Assembly (NCBI GenBank): GCA_027924645.1
Contig: BSBN01000252.1
Span: 5,084,001-5,148,000 of the forward strand
Length of the DNA stretch: 64,000 nucleotides
DNA from: Cunninghamia lanceolata
Lineage: Eukaryota > Streptophyta > Pinopsida > Cupressales > Cupressaceae
Direction of reading: 5' to 3'
The translations under genes and the position numbers were made by a program. Positions 23,401 through 32,135 of the stretch are shown piece after piece (within the stretch, counting starts at the first letter, position 1; each line of letters begins with the position of its first letter). The notes below the pieces were generated by a model. The model saw only the letters and a program-made list of their open reading frames with translations. It made no database searches and was not told the origin of the DNA.

Positions 23401-24633
23401 AAGTTGTTAAGGAGGTTTTGATAAAATTGTATTGATTCTGCAATGATTTCATCTAGTTCTTCCAACACTCTACCCATTGAAGATTTGATTCAAGTGATCT
23501 TGATTACTTCTCTTCTAACCCTGGTTGAATTATGGAAGTATTTTGTATTTTTGTCCCCAACGTTCCACCATACTTTTCTAGATTTTTGCCTCCAAAAGAT
23601 TTCTTCCTTGAATAGAATATCTTCTAATTTGTTAAGCAACTCCTCCTTCAAGTAGCTCTAATTGTTCATTCCTCTGGTGATCACTGATTCAGTCACCTCC
23701 TTCAAACTTTCTTCAAATGTTTTCTTTTCTTCAAAGATGTTTTTGACGTAAGTCCTATTCCATTCTTTTAGCTATTGTTTAATCACTTAAGTTTTGTGGC
23801 AATGGTGAACATCTTCAAGCCCTCTAAGTGAACCTCATTCCACTAAATCTTGATTAAGTCAAATAAATTGGGGTCTTTGAACCGTATTTTTTCAAACTTG
23901 AAGGGACATCTAATAGGTTTCTTATCTCCTAAAATTTCCAAGCTAATTAGAAAATGATCTGAACCTAAATATGTTTCTATACCACTTGACAGAGCATAGG
24001 GAAAACTTCCCAAATCCCCTTGGAACAAAAAATATGTCCAAATGTTCTAGTATGTTGTAGAATCTAAATCTCCTATTTGTCCACGTGAATGTCCCATTCC
24101 CCAATTGAATTTCCATCCACAAGTTTCTTTCCACAAAATTTTCAAAATCTATTTGAGATGTTAACTTTCTTCTCACACCCCTATTTATCTTTAGAGTTTA
24201 AAATTGGATTAAAAACCCCTTCCAAAAAATAATAATCATGGACTACATTGTTGCAAACTGTCTCTATTTCTATCCAGATTTCTTGCTTTAAAATGCATGA
24301 ATTTGGTCCGTAAACATTAAAGAGAATGAAATTTAGGTTTGAAGATAGACTTCTAACCTTACTCTCTATCCAATATCTACTTGATTCCAGTTCTTCCACT
24401 AAAACTTTTTGAGGTCTCCAGAGAGTTATCAATCCACCAGAGGCTCCATTTGCTTCAACCGCTAGGTACTGCCATAGTTTCAATCTATCATAGAATGTCT
24501 TTGCCTCTATATGGGAGAGTTTAGATTCCTGCATCATGAATATGTTTGCCTAAGACACCTCCAAAAGGCATCAAACTAGGATTTTTTTGTTAGGGGCATT
24601 TAAGCCCCTAGCATTCCAAGAATATATCTTCAT
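20430..24633 (-). pseudogene. LINE ORF2: endonuclease, reverse transcriptase, zinc motif, RNase H
   Basis: ORF2 nicks target DNA and copies element RNA in place. It starts at MKIYSWNARGLNAPNK (ATG 24633), typical of L1 endonuclease; later endonuclease parts are MMQESKLSHIEAKTF and GSDHFLISLEI. Reverse transcriptase shows NKALGPDGFPVSFFQKCW (23210-23265), RPISLYNTI, IDIKKAYDKVDY and the catalytic QQFVDDTMLFG near 22560; RQVDTLSP replaces the usual RQGDPLSP. A C-x2-C..H..C motif (CVSCKREEELGNHLFLKCPY) is at 21280-21340. RNase H has MNFDGAAMGNPG, TEMQALVLG and IEGDSALI (20640-20860), and its end (FELHRVNHTY, VDSLVNRGSNG) reaches about 20465. Many stops and shifts make it non-functional. The RNase H addition is known in plant L1 elements. 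Confidence 0.9.
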
Positions 24634-24639
24634 TGTTCC

Positions 24640-25631
24640 TTAGGAAGAGGCTCCCCCTTGTCAAAACCATCTCCAAAATATTTTTTTCTCAGAGGCTTCT
24701 CCATCAATTTTCATCTTCTCCTAGTTTGAAGTTTTGACTCTCTTCTTGCTATCCCCACAATGAGGCATTGTCTTTACATGTCCCTTGGTACAATACCTAG
24801 TTTCTCCACCTCTGTTTGTTGTGTAGGATTAGCTTTCTACTTTTTTCCTTGTAAAGGAGTGAGTTCCTCTTCATCTTCATCCAATCTAACTTCTTCCAAA
24901 ATTGGCCTTGATTCCTAGAACCCCCCTGAAAGAATGTTTTCACCCATCTCCCCTTTCTTGGCTTCCTTTGCTAACTCTAGTAATTCGCTACCCACTTCAA
25001 TCAAGGAATCCAAATTTTCTTCTTTGAAATTATCTCCAATCAGTTCCAAGACTTCTGAGATCTTCTCATTTACTCTGACTCAATCAATTCTTTGATCTAG
25101 ATTTACTTTTCTCCCCTGAGCTTGCCTTTCCAAAAGGTGCTCTTCATTCATCTCCTTCACTTGTTTAGTCCCACTTGTGTTGTTACTCCTTATTCCATCA
25201 ATGCTTTCTTCTTGGGTTGCTAATTTTTTATTTTCTACGGGTGTCTCCTTCCCACCTTCAGGAAATTGATCAATTTTTTGAGCATTTTGCCAAAAATTGA
25301 AAACCCTAACTATCCCACCTTTAGGTCTCAGACCTGGAATGAGGTTTTGATTCCATTTACCCCAATATGTAAAGATCTCAATTTCCTTCCATATAGTGAT
25401 GTTGGGAATGTTCTCAATAAAAATTCTTGCATAGGAGTTGATTCCTTTAGGGTTCAATCTTTCTTTTGTGCATACAAAGGTTCTTATTTGATTGCCCATT
25501 TCTTCAAGCACTGCCACATCCAAGAATTCTTTCAGTAGGTTAGGCAATTTGAACCAATCCTAGACCTTATCTATCTTATGTTTATGTGGATCGAAACAAG
25601 GTTCCCATCTTCTGATATAAAATATGCTATT
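24640..25631 (-). pseudogene. LINE ORF1, C-terminal part
   Basis: ORF1 encodes the RNA-binding protein of the particle. This part begins mid-domain at the insertion site with RRWEPCFDPHKHKID, a W-x-P-x-FDP pattern of the DUF4283 family, then FKLPNLLKEFLDVAVLEEMG, and a charged tail with KQVKEMNEEHLLERQAQGRK. A long acidic stretch with a few stops continues to about 24700 (LDSLIEVGSELLELAKEAKK). The frame continues from 30437 across the copia insertion. Confidence 0.78.
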
Positions 25632-25914
25632 TGTTGGAAATGAAGCCCAACCATCACTACCCTTTCGTCTTCCTCTTCCCATGTCTCTTCACTTTCCTGA
25701 AGAGTTTATATAATTCACTTCTTATTCTCACTTTGGTAGAGATGAAGACTGATATAATTGAGTTTATTAATGAGATAGTGTGTCCTGCTTTCCTTGGTGG
25801 ATGTAGCCATCTTGATGGTGAACCACATTAAATTCGTGTCTCTGATTTTATCTCTATGTGTGTGATTCTTTATCTATTTTAGTTTTGCATTTAGCTGTAA
25901 TTTATTTTCTAACA
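25632..25914 (+). repeat. 5' LTR of the gene-capturing copia element
   Basis: TGTTGGAAATG to TTTTCTAACA, paired with 30149-30431. A TATATAA core promoter lies near 25707. The phrase CTTGGTGGATGTAGCC near 25793 is shared with the LTRs of the copia element at 48577-53775, showing related families. Confidence 0.93.
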
Positions 25915-27394
25915 ATTGGTATCAGAGCCTTGGTGCGTGATCATTTGGCATGGGATGTTTGAGCTTGAGTGGGAGCAATGCCACTTGATAAAGAAAGTTG
26001 TAGGAAATCACAAGGGAGGCTAAAATCCAGTGAGAGAGATGCCGGTTGCTGGTATTGTGGAAAGCAAGGCCACATCAAGAAGAATTGTTAGTTTTTGAAG
26101 AAGACTAAAAAGTAGCCAAAGGAAGATGAAGTGAATCCGGTACGTGAAGAGGATGCCGGTGCAACAATTGGTGTTCTTGTTTCAGCTATGGAAGAAATAC
26201 CACCAAATGTTTGGGTGCTCAATTCAGGAGCATTATTTCATGCCACTCGATGCAAGGAGTACTTCAAAACTCTGCAAAGCGGTGATTTTGGTAAGGTTCT
26301 TCTTGGCAACAATGAATCTTGTGATGTTATTGGCAAAGGGGATGTTTTGTTAAAATTAAAAAATGGAAATAGTTGGCTATTGCAAAATGTTAGATATGTC
26401 CCTCAGCTCAAACAAAATTTCATTTCAGATGGATAGTTGTTTTCACAAGGATGTAAAGTTGATTTTGAATTCAGGAGATGGAAAGTCACAAAAGGGGCCT
26501 TAATAATTGCTCAAGGAAGCAAAGTAGGCACCCTGTATGGCATAGAAACTCTTGATTCATGTAAAATGGATAGGTTAGATGATGATATTGATTTCATCAT
26601 TGATAAATTTCTTAACCTATTAGAATTTGATCAAATGTTTGTGAAAGAAAGTGTAAGTGCAGAGAAGCCCAAGCACTCTTATGAGGGTAGAGACAATGGA
26701 GAAAGAGACCGTGATAGTCACCCTCACAAGCGGCAAAAAAGAGATGAAGATGATGAGGCCCACCAACCTAATCCAATGGATGTGGATGATAACACAGAAA
26801 TTCGTGCCCCATTTGATCCTATGACAAATATAAATCCATTTGGTCTCCCATTAGTGTTTGGTCGTATGCCTTTTGAGAATTTTGAACCATTTGTGTCTCA
26901 TCCAAGAAATGTGAGAAACATTCGAACTGAGTCGAATGATGAGCAAGACCAAATAGTAGATCGCAATTTTGTGCCTGTCGTTGAGGAGGTACCTGCTAGT
27001 GCCAATATGCAAGGTGCAGAAATTGGAGGGACAGTGATATTGGATGATGATGAGTTTGAAAGGGTAGCATCACAGTCCTTGAAGACAGCAGAGAAAGAAA
27101 AGGCACAACATGAACGTGAAGGTTGGATAGGATTGGCTGATTCAACCAATGTCGGTACATCTAGTCAGTTAAAATTAGAAGGAGACACAGAAGGACAGCA
27201 TAAGGGTACTGACATATTTGATGTTGATCCCGTGGAGGAGACTGAAGAACCAGAAAAGTTGCCTTTCCTTAGGCGCAGATCAATAAGGTGCTCTACATCA
27301 GGTGCTACAGAAACTGGTATAGAAATAGGTCAGGAATTAGATGGTCCAGCATCCAGCCCAGGGTCTCAAAGCATTGCTAGTGAACCTCAACTTA

Positions 27395-27715
27395 ATGGTG
27401 ATCCCTTTCATGAGTGGAGAGGAATATCTTCAAATATTGTAAAAGCATTGGATGTGCGAAACATGTTTATGGCTGGTCTTAATATGCTAGTGGCTTTTAC
27501 TAGCGTGGTTGGGATTTATCGCAACTCACATCCGAGTATTGCGGGGCAATCTGGATTGCAGGCTTTTCAACGACATGTCGATATTATTACTAGAAAGAAT
27601 AGGGGTGATGCATATATCAGGTGTGCCTGGCATGGAACCTCCAAGAATGCCGTCTGTGGAATAATAAAGCATGGTTTTGGGCAATCTAAGACCCCGAAAC
27701 ATGGTGCAACACTAG
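27395..27715 (+). pseudogene. Captured RCD1/SRO-type PARP-like fragment
   Basis: The segment reads FHEWRGISSNIVKALDVRNM, then VVGIYRNSHPSIAGQ, LQAFQRHVDIITRKNRGDA, and AWHGTSKNAVCGIIKHGFGQ to TPKHGAT. Plant RCD1/SRO proteins carry this N-terminal half of a PARP-like domain, including the H-G-T-S region and the L-x-x-FQ-x-x-V-x-I block. SRO proteins are stress regulators that bind transcription factors. The second half of the domain is missing; the frame passes at about 27715 directly into PDAT sequence. It was assigned from motif memory, so another PARP-like family is possible. Confidence 0.65.
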
Positions 27716-27779
27716 GCAATGAGTTATTTGGAAGGCAGACTCTTCAACATGTCATGCGCATGACTCATACTTGGGATTC

Positions 27780-28195
27780 TGTTAAGGATTAAGATTGTCT
27801 AGAAAATTGTAGAATGATTCTAGAGCCTTCCACAAGCTAGAACATTCCTGGAGCTGTTCTAGAAAAGAATATTGTAAGATATGTTCTAGAAAAGAACATT
27901 CTAGGTTTAAGAGTTTTCTAGAAAGCTAGAAGCTTCTAGGCTTCAAAGGTTCTATAACTATATATATATATGTGATTGGAGAGAGCTGTTGAATAGAGAG
28001 CCTCTGGATGGCTGCTGGATACAGCATTCAGATTGCTATTAGATATAGCATCTGGATAGCTACTGTACAAAGCATTTGGATGTAATGCAAGTTAGATGAA
28101 TAAATATTTCTGAGTTTATTCAACTCTGTTTGCCCTATTTTCTCTCTGTTTTGCTGTTGTTGTTCTGTTTTCATTATCTTGGGACTATTTTTACA
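27780..28195 (+). repeat. 5' LTR of the nested small element
   Basis: Paired with 28837-29248. It contains repeated TCTAGAA phrases and a TATATATATA promoter-like run near 27960-27970, four bases longer than in the 3' copy. Confidence 0.95.
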
Positions 28196-28261
28196 TGGTA
28201 TCAGAGCGGGTTATGGGTTTGAATCCCCTTGGGTAATGCTGAGGGGATTGTTGGAAAAAAA

Positions 28262-28555
28262 GATTCAGTTAGAGGATCAGCCCAAGTTCAGCTAGAGTTT
28301 CAACCAGGTTCAGCTAAAATGTTTTCCTGGTTTAGCTAGAATGTTTTCCAGGTTCAGCTAGAGGACCATCAAGAGGTTCAGCTAAAATGTTTTTCGGTTT
28401 AGCTAGAGGCTCAGTTAGAAGTGTATTAATGGAGTGATTTGTTTGCAGGGTAGAGATATTGCTGGAGTGATTTGTTTGCAAGGCTGAGATATTGTTGGAG
28501 TGATATGTTTGCAAGGCTAATATATTGCTAGAGTGATTTTTGTTTGCAGGCTATT
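28262..28555. repeat. Two adjoining minisatellites inside the small element
   Basis: First, from 28262 to about 28420, GGTTCAGCTAGA/AAATGTTTTCC phrases recur at about 20-30 bases. Second, a 33-bp unit GGAGTGATTTGTTTGCAAGG.. starts at 28431, 28464, 28497 and 28530, giving an exact 33-base period for four units with the last partial. Confidence 0.85.
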
Positions 28556-28836
28556 GCTGGAAATGCAAGTTGGAACAAGCTAGAGGTACTGTTGGTAGTG
28601 ATGATGAAGAAGATGACTTTTCAGCTAGACAAAAGATAATGAGTGTTGAAGGCTTAAAGTTTCAATCTCATATGAGCAAGCTAGAGGAAAGAAAGAATGG
28701 GAGCAAGCCATGAAAGAGGATTATGATCGAAGAATGCCTGGTATGCTAGAGGTGAACATTAAGGGGGGATAGTACTATAATGTTCCCCTCTCATTTATAT
28801 TTTTTCTGTATTATTCTAGCCAATCTTAAGGGGGGA

Positions 28837-29248
28837 TGTTAAGGATTAAGATTGTCTAGAAAATTGTAGAATGATTCTAGAGCCTTCCACAAGCTAGAAC
28901 ATTCCTGAAGCTATTCTAGAAAAGAATATTGTAAGATATGTTCTAGAAAAGAACATTCCAAATTTAAGAGTTTTCTAGAAAGCTAGAAGCTTCTAGGCTT
29001 CAAAGGTTCTATAACTATATATATGTGATTGGAGAGAGCTGTTGAATAGAGAGCCTCTGGATGGCTACTGGATACAACATTCAGATTGCTATTAGATATA
29101 GCATCTGGATAGCTGCTGTACAAAGCATTTGGATGTAATGCAAGTTAGATGAATAAATATTTCTGAGTTTATTCAACTCTATTTGCCCTGTTTTCTCTCT
29201 GTTTTGTTGTTGTTGTTCTGTTTTCATTATCTTGGGACTGTTTTTACA
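28837..29248 (+). repeat. 3' LTR of the nested small element
   Basis: Preceded by the purine tract at 28828-28836 and followed by target copy GATTC. Its last bases and the following PDAT codons are joined so that the captured frame resumes when the element is left out. Confidence 0.95.
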
Positions 29249-29253
29249 GATTC

Positions 29254-30004
29254 TACCATGTCAATGTTACCAAAAGGTGGTGAATCAATTTGGGGTGACC
29301 TAGATTGGTCACCAGAAGAAGGATATGACTCCCACACAAAGAGAGATAGAATTGATGAGGCACATGATCTAACAAACTTGAGTACAGAAATGCTAAGCCC
29401 TGGGGAAAAACTTCTGGCACGTTATGGAAAGATTATTTCATTTGGGAAGGATGCGGTAGAACTCCCTTCATCAGAGATAGTGATGAAAGACTACAAGGTT
29501 GCATCTAAAGATAATAGCCTCATCACGTCCAAGGCATCTTGTGATGATGTATGGACTGAATATCGAGAGATGAGGTGGGAGAGAATCAAGGCTGTTGCTA
29601 AACATAAAATATATACAATAGGAAGTATCTTAGATCTACTTCACTTTGTTGCTCCAAGGATGATGCAACATGGGGATGCTCATTTTTCTTATGGTGTTGC
29701 AGAAAAATTAGATGATCCAAAATACGAACATTATAAATATTGGTCTAATCCAATCGAGACAAAATTGCCAAATACTTCAGACATGGAAATTTTCTCCTTG
29801 TATGGAGTTGGCATCCCTACAGAACGGTCATATGTCTACAAACTATCATCTTCTGCGGACACATGCTACATACCATTTCAAATTGATAGTTTAGCTGAAG
29901 GGGGCAATGCAGGCAGTTACCTGAAGGGTGGTGTGTACTCAGCTAAAAGTGATGAAACTGTGCCAACACTCAGTGTTGGGTTCATGTGTGCTAAAGGTGA
30001 ATAG
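29254..30004 (+). pseudogene. Captured PDAT (phospholipid:diacylglycerol acyltransferase) fragment
   Basis: PDAT moves an acyl chain from phospholipid to diacylglycerol to make triacylglycerol in the endoplasmic reticulum. The fragment starts before the nested insertion (27716-27779, QTLQHVMRMTHTWDS) and continues with STMSMLPKGGESIWGDLDWS, GKIISFGKDAVELPSSEIV, DVWTEYREMRWERI, YWSNPIETKLPN, EIFSLYGVGIPTERSYVYKL and SDETVPTLSVGFMCAKG. It covers the C-terminal half of the LCAT-like domain, including the Asp in DETVP. The catalytic Ser segment and the last part with the His are absent. It ends at CAAAG|GTGAATAG-like sequence, resembling an exon end with a splice donor. It is a fragment and cannot be active. 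Confidence 0.85.
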
Positions 30005-30148
30005 AAAAGTGTCAGTTTGGTTGAACTAGTTGGAATTCTCACTAGGATTGGTCAGCCAATGGAGTGGTTACTTAGTACTGTAGTTAAGTAACCATGAGTT
30101 TCAAGGAAAGTGGGGACAGCAGTGCGGTTTGGACTTCAAGTGGGAGAT

Positions 30149-30431
30149 TGTTGGAAATGAAGCCCAATCATCACTGCCCTTTCGTCTTCCTCTTCCCATG
30201 TCTCTTCACTTGCCTGAAGATTTTATATAATTCACTTCTTATTCTCTATTTGGTAGAGATGAAGACTGATGTAATTGAGTTGATTAATGAAATAATGTGT
30301 CTTGCTTTCCTTGGTGGATGTAGCCATCTTGATGGTGAACCGCATTAAATTCGTGTCTCTGATTTTATCTCTATGTGTGTGATTCTTTATCAATTTTAGT
30401 TTTGCATTTAGCTGCAATTTATTTTCTAACA
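30149..30431 (+). repeat. 3' LTR of the gene-capturing copia element
   Basis: This is the same length as the 5' LTR and colinear with it. It is preceded by a copia-type tail from about 30007 and the purine tract at about 30138-30147, and followed by the target copy CTATT at 30432-30436. Confidence 0.93.
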
Positions 30432-30436
30432 CTATT

Positions 30437-31056
30437 GTCCATCATCCAGAACCCTTGTTCTATGCCATCTCCAACCTCTTGTGTTGGGCAGCTCAATATG
30501 ACGAAACCATTATCTAGGGGTTTAATTTACAGGTCTTCTCCCTTGTTTTTTTTCCACCTTTGGAAATTTTCTCCCAGTTGACTTTTCTCCCATACCATTT
30601 GATTATCAATCCCAACTTTTCCAGTCGCTGAATGTTTGGTTCGAAAATATTGGATTGTATGGCCAGAGCTTTGCAATTCTTTCCTTGACCAAATTATTCC
30701 GAAAGGTTTCCAGCCTGCTTCTTAAACCTAGCATTCCTTCCAAAGTTCCTGAAGCCTTTAGTGCGTAGAGGAATCGATTTTGCTCCTGTGGAGTGATGAT
30801 TCCAGCTTCCTCATACCCCATAATGGGATTTATGTTCTTGCTTATACATGAACTTGCCATTCCGGTTGAAATTCAAATTCTTACTCCTCCAGTCTTGGTT
30901 TTTGCACCAGGTTTCATTCGTCGCTCTGCTTCTAACTTGTTCGATTGGGATTTCCTTTTCTATTTCTGAAGCCCAGGCTCCTGCCAAAACTTTTGCTCCA
31001 TTATTTGATCTTCGCTGCTCATCTCCTTCACTCGTGAAATCCTCTAGTCCCACCAT
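30437..31056 (-). pseudogene. LINE ORF1, N-terminal part
   Basis: The ATG at 31056 starts MVGLEDFTSEGDEQRRSNNG; a shift near 30835 leads into MASSCISKNINPIMGYEEAG (30606-30860), and a further shift leads into MVWEKSQLGENFQRWKKNKG and GFWMMDN at 30437-30600. The last part is the first half of the DUF4283 fold, completed at 25631 and below. The two frame changes show decay. Confidence 0.7.
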
Positions 31057-31100
31057 TTTTTCAGCTAAATTCCTTTTTTTACATGTATCTAAATTCTAAT

Positions 31101-32135
31101 TATTTCCATTTAAAAAATTAATAATAAATAAAATATAAAAGAAAAGAATACGCGTGCCCTACATATCAGTGTCAATGGTCTATTATTAAGAATTTATGAA
31201 AAGTATATTATTTCTATCTCAATTTATAGGTAAAGAAAAATATTATTTATTAATTTATTATATTAGAATTGAAGTCTATTTAAATTAATTTATATATATT
31301 CCTTCCAATAAATTTGCATTATACTAAATTTTTATTGTTTATGATAAAGAAAATATCTATATTCAAATTTGGGAAATTATAATAATAGGATCTCACTATA
31401 CTACTGTTCAGGAAATTAATTATATACAATATAGTGGATTTTGTTATTATAGGTTGAATTAGGGTTTCATAATATTAAATGGTTATCTAAATGAATGTGT
31501 GTTGGTATAATAAGTTAAATTAGCTATAGAGTGGAGTAGATTTTGTTATTATAGGTTGAATTAGGGTTTTAAAACATTATAGAGTCCAGTGAAAATTGTT
31601 ATTATAGGTTGAATTAGGGTTTTCATAACATTAAATCATTATATAAATGAATCTGTGTTTGTTATAATAAATTAAATTAGCTATTTGAAACCAAAACTAT
31701 TTTGTCCTCCTACCAAGAGTTAATTCTTTTTTAAACAAAAGGTTGAAACCACTGTACAACATATTAAGCAGATCCTGGAGGACTAGATAGGGCACCAAAT
31801 CCCATTAATTTACAATCGGAAAACAAAAGCCTAAGCGTTTGAAAAAAAAATCAAAAGAAAGAGCATGAAACAATATGATCACAGGGAGTTTAAATTTATT
31901 GAGACCCGAGAGAGTTATAAAAACAGCCAACAAATTAGCAGATGCTTGACAATTTTATCTCAATCTAAAATTGAACATATAACAATAACAATAATAAACA
32001 TTATCTGCTTTCAACAGAAGCACAACATTCTTCTGCATCCTCTAAAAACACCAATACATTATTGTTTAGAGTAAAATCAAAATAGAATGGAAAAACCAAG
32101 AAAGCACAGACATTCTGAAATACAAGGGCAATCTG
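31101..32135. other. AT-rich flank and likely 3' UTR of the minus-strand gene
   Basis: No coding frame is convincing. A phrase TTGTTATTATAGGTTGAATT followed by AGGGTTT recurs at 31441, 31543 and 31596, and the sequence after the first and third copies is also alike, so this is a small direct-repeat cluster. The part nearest 32135 should be the 3' untranslated region of the gene at 32136-33593. Confidence 0.5.
31895..31900 (-). terminator. Possible polyadenylation signal (AATAAA on minus)
   Basis: TTTATT on the plus strand is AATAAA on the minus strand, about 240 bases after the stop of the 485-residue gene. Such hexamers are common by chance in AT-rich DNA. Confidence 0.3.

Larger units (their letters stand above)
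27780..29248 (+). mobile_element. Small non-autonomous LTR element nested in the PDAT fragment
   Basis: LTRs of 416 and 412 bp (27780-28195, 28837-29248) start TGTTAAGG and end TTTTTACA. The target copies are GATTC (27775-27779 and 29249-29253). The primer site TGGTATCAGAGCGGG is at 28196, and a purine tract AAGGGGGGA ends at 28836. The inside is only 641 bp: two minisatellites and a short copia-like end (EWEQAMKEDYDRRMPG at about 28699-28746). With LTRs above 400 bp it is larger than a typical TRIM. By eye the LTRs differ at about 13 positions plus a 4-bp gap, so it is younger than most repeats here. Confidence 0.95.
25978..30004 (+). pseudogene. Chimeric frame: gag knuckle, protease, SRO/PARP-like, PDAT-like
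   Basis: From the ATG at 25978 one frame runs to the stop at 30002-30004 if the nested element and one target copy (27780-29253, 1474 bp) are left out: about 850 codons. In order: a zinc knuckle CWYCGKQGHIKKNC (about 26047-26088); protease with VWVLNSGALFHATRCKEYF, where Asn (26221-26223) replaces the catalytic Asp; the copia block KVTKGALIIAQGSKVGTLYG; an acidic, NLS-like region (HKRQKRDEDDE near 26735) of unknown origin; a PARP-like part; and a PDAT part. Three TAG codons interrupt it (26089, 26113, 26434). There is no frameshift over about 2.5 kb. Whether it was ever translated as a fusion is inference. Confidence 0.85.
25632..30431 (+). mobile_element. Ty1/copia-type LTR element carrying captured host gene fragments
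   Basis: LTRs of 283 bp at 25632-25914 and 30149-30431 start TGTTGG and end CTAACA. A primer site TGGTATCAGAGCC follows the first (25917), and a purine tract AAGTGGGAGA precedes the second. Identical 5-bp repeats CTATT flank the element (25627-25631 and 30432-30436). Between the LTRs are a remnant of gag (zinc knuckle) and protease, then host-like SRO/PARP and PDAT segments; integrase, reverse transcriptase and most of gag are absent, so it depended on another copia for mobility. A smaller LTR element is nested at 27780-29248. By eye the LTRs differ at about 15 positions (about 95% identical). Confidence 0.93.
18780..31100 (-). mobile_element. L1-type LINE with RNase H, interrupted by a copia element
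   Basis: On the minus strand the order is ORF1 (about 31056-30437 and 25631-24640), ORF2 with endonuclease, reverse transcriptase, zinc-binding motif and RNase H (24633-20430), a further frame (19582-19175), and an A-run corresponding to T10 at 18781-18790. The 25632-30431 copia element sits within ORF1, flanked by CTATT on both sides, and ORF1 resumes across it. Without the insertion the LINE is about 7.5 kb. I did not find the LINE's own target duplication. The 5' limit near 31100 is approximate. Confidence 0.85.
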
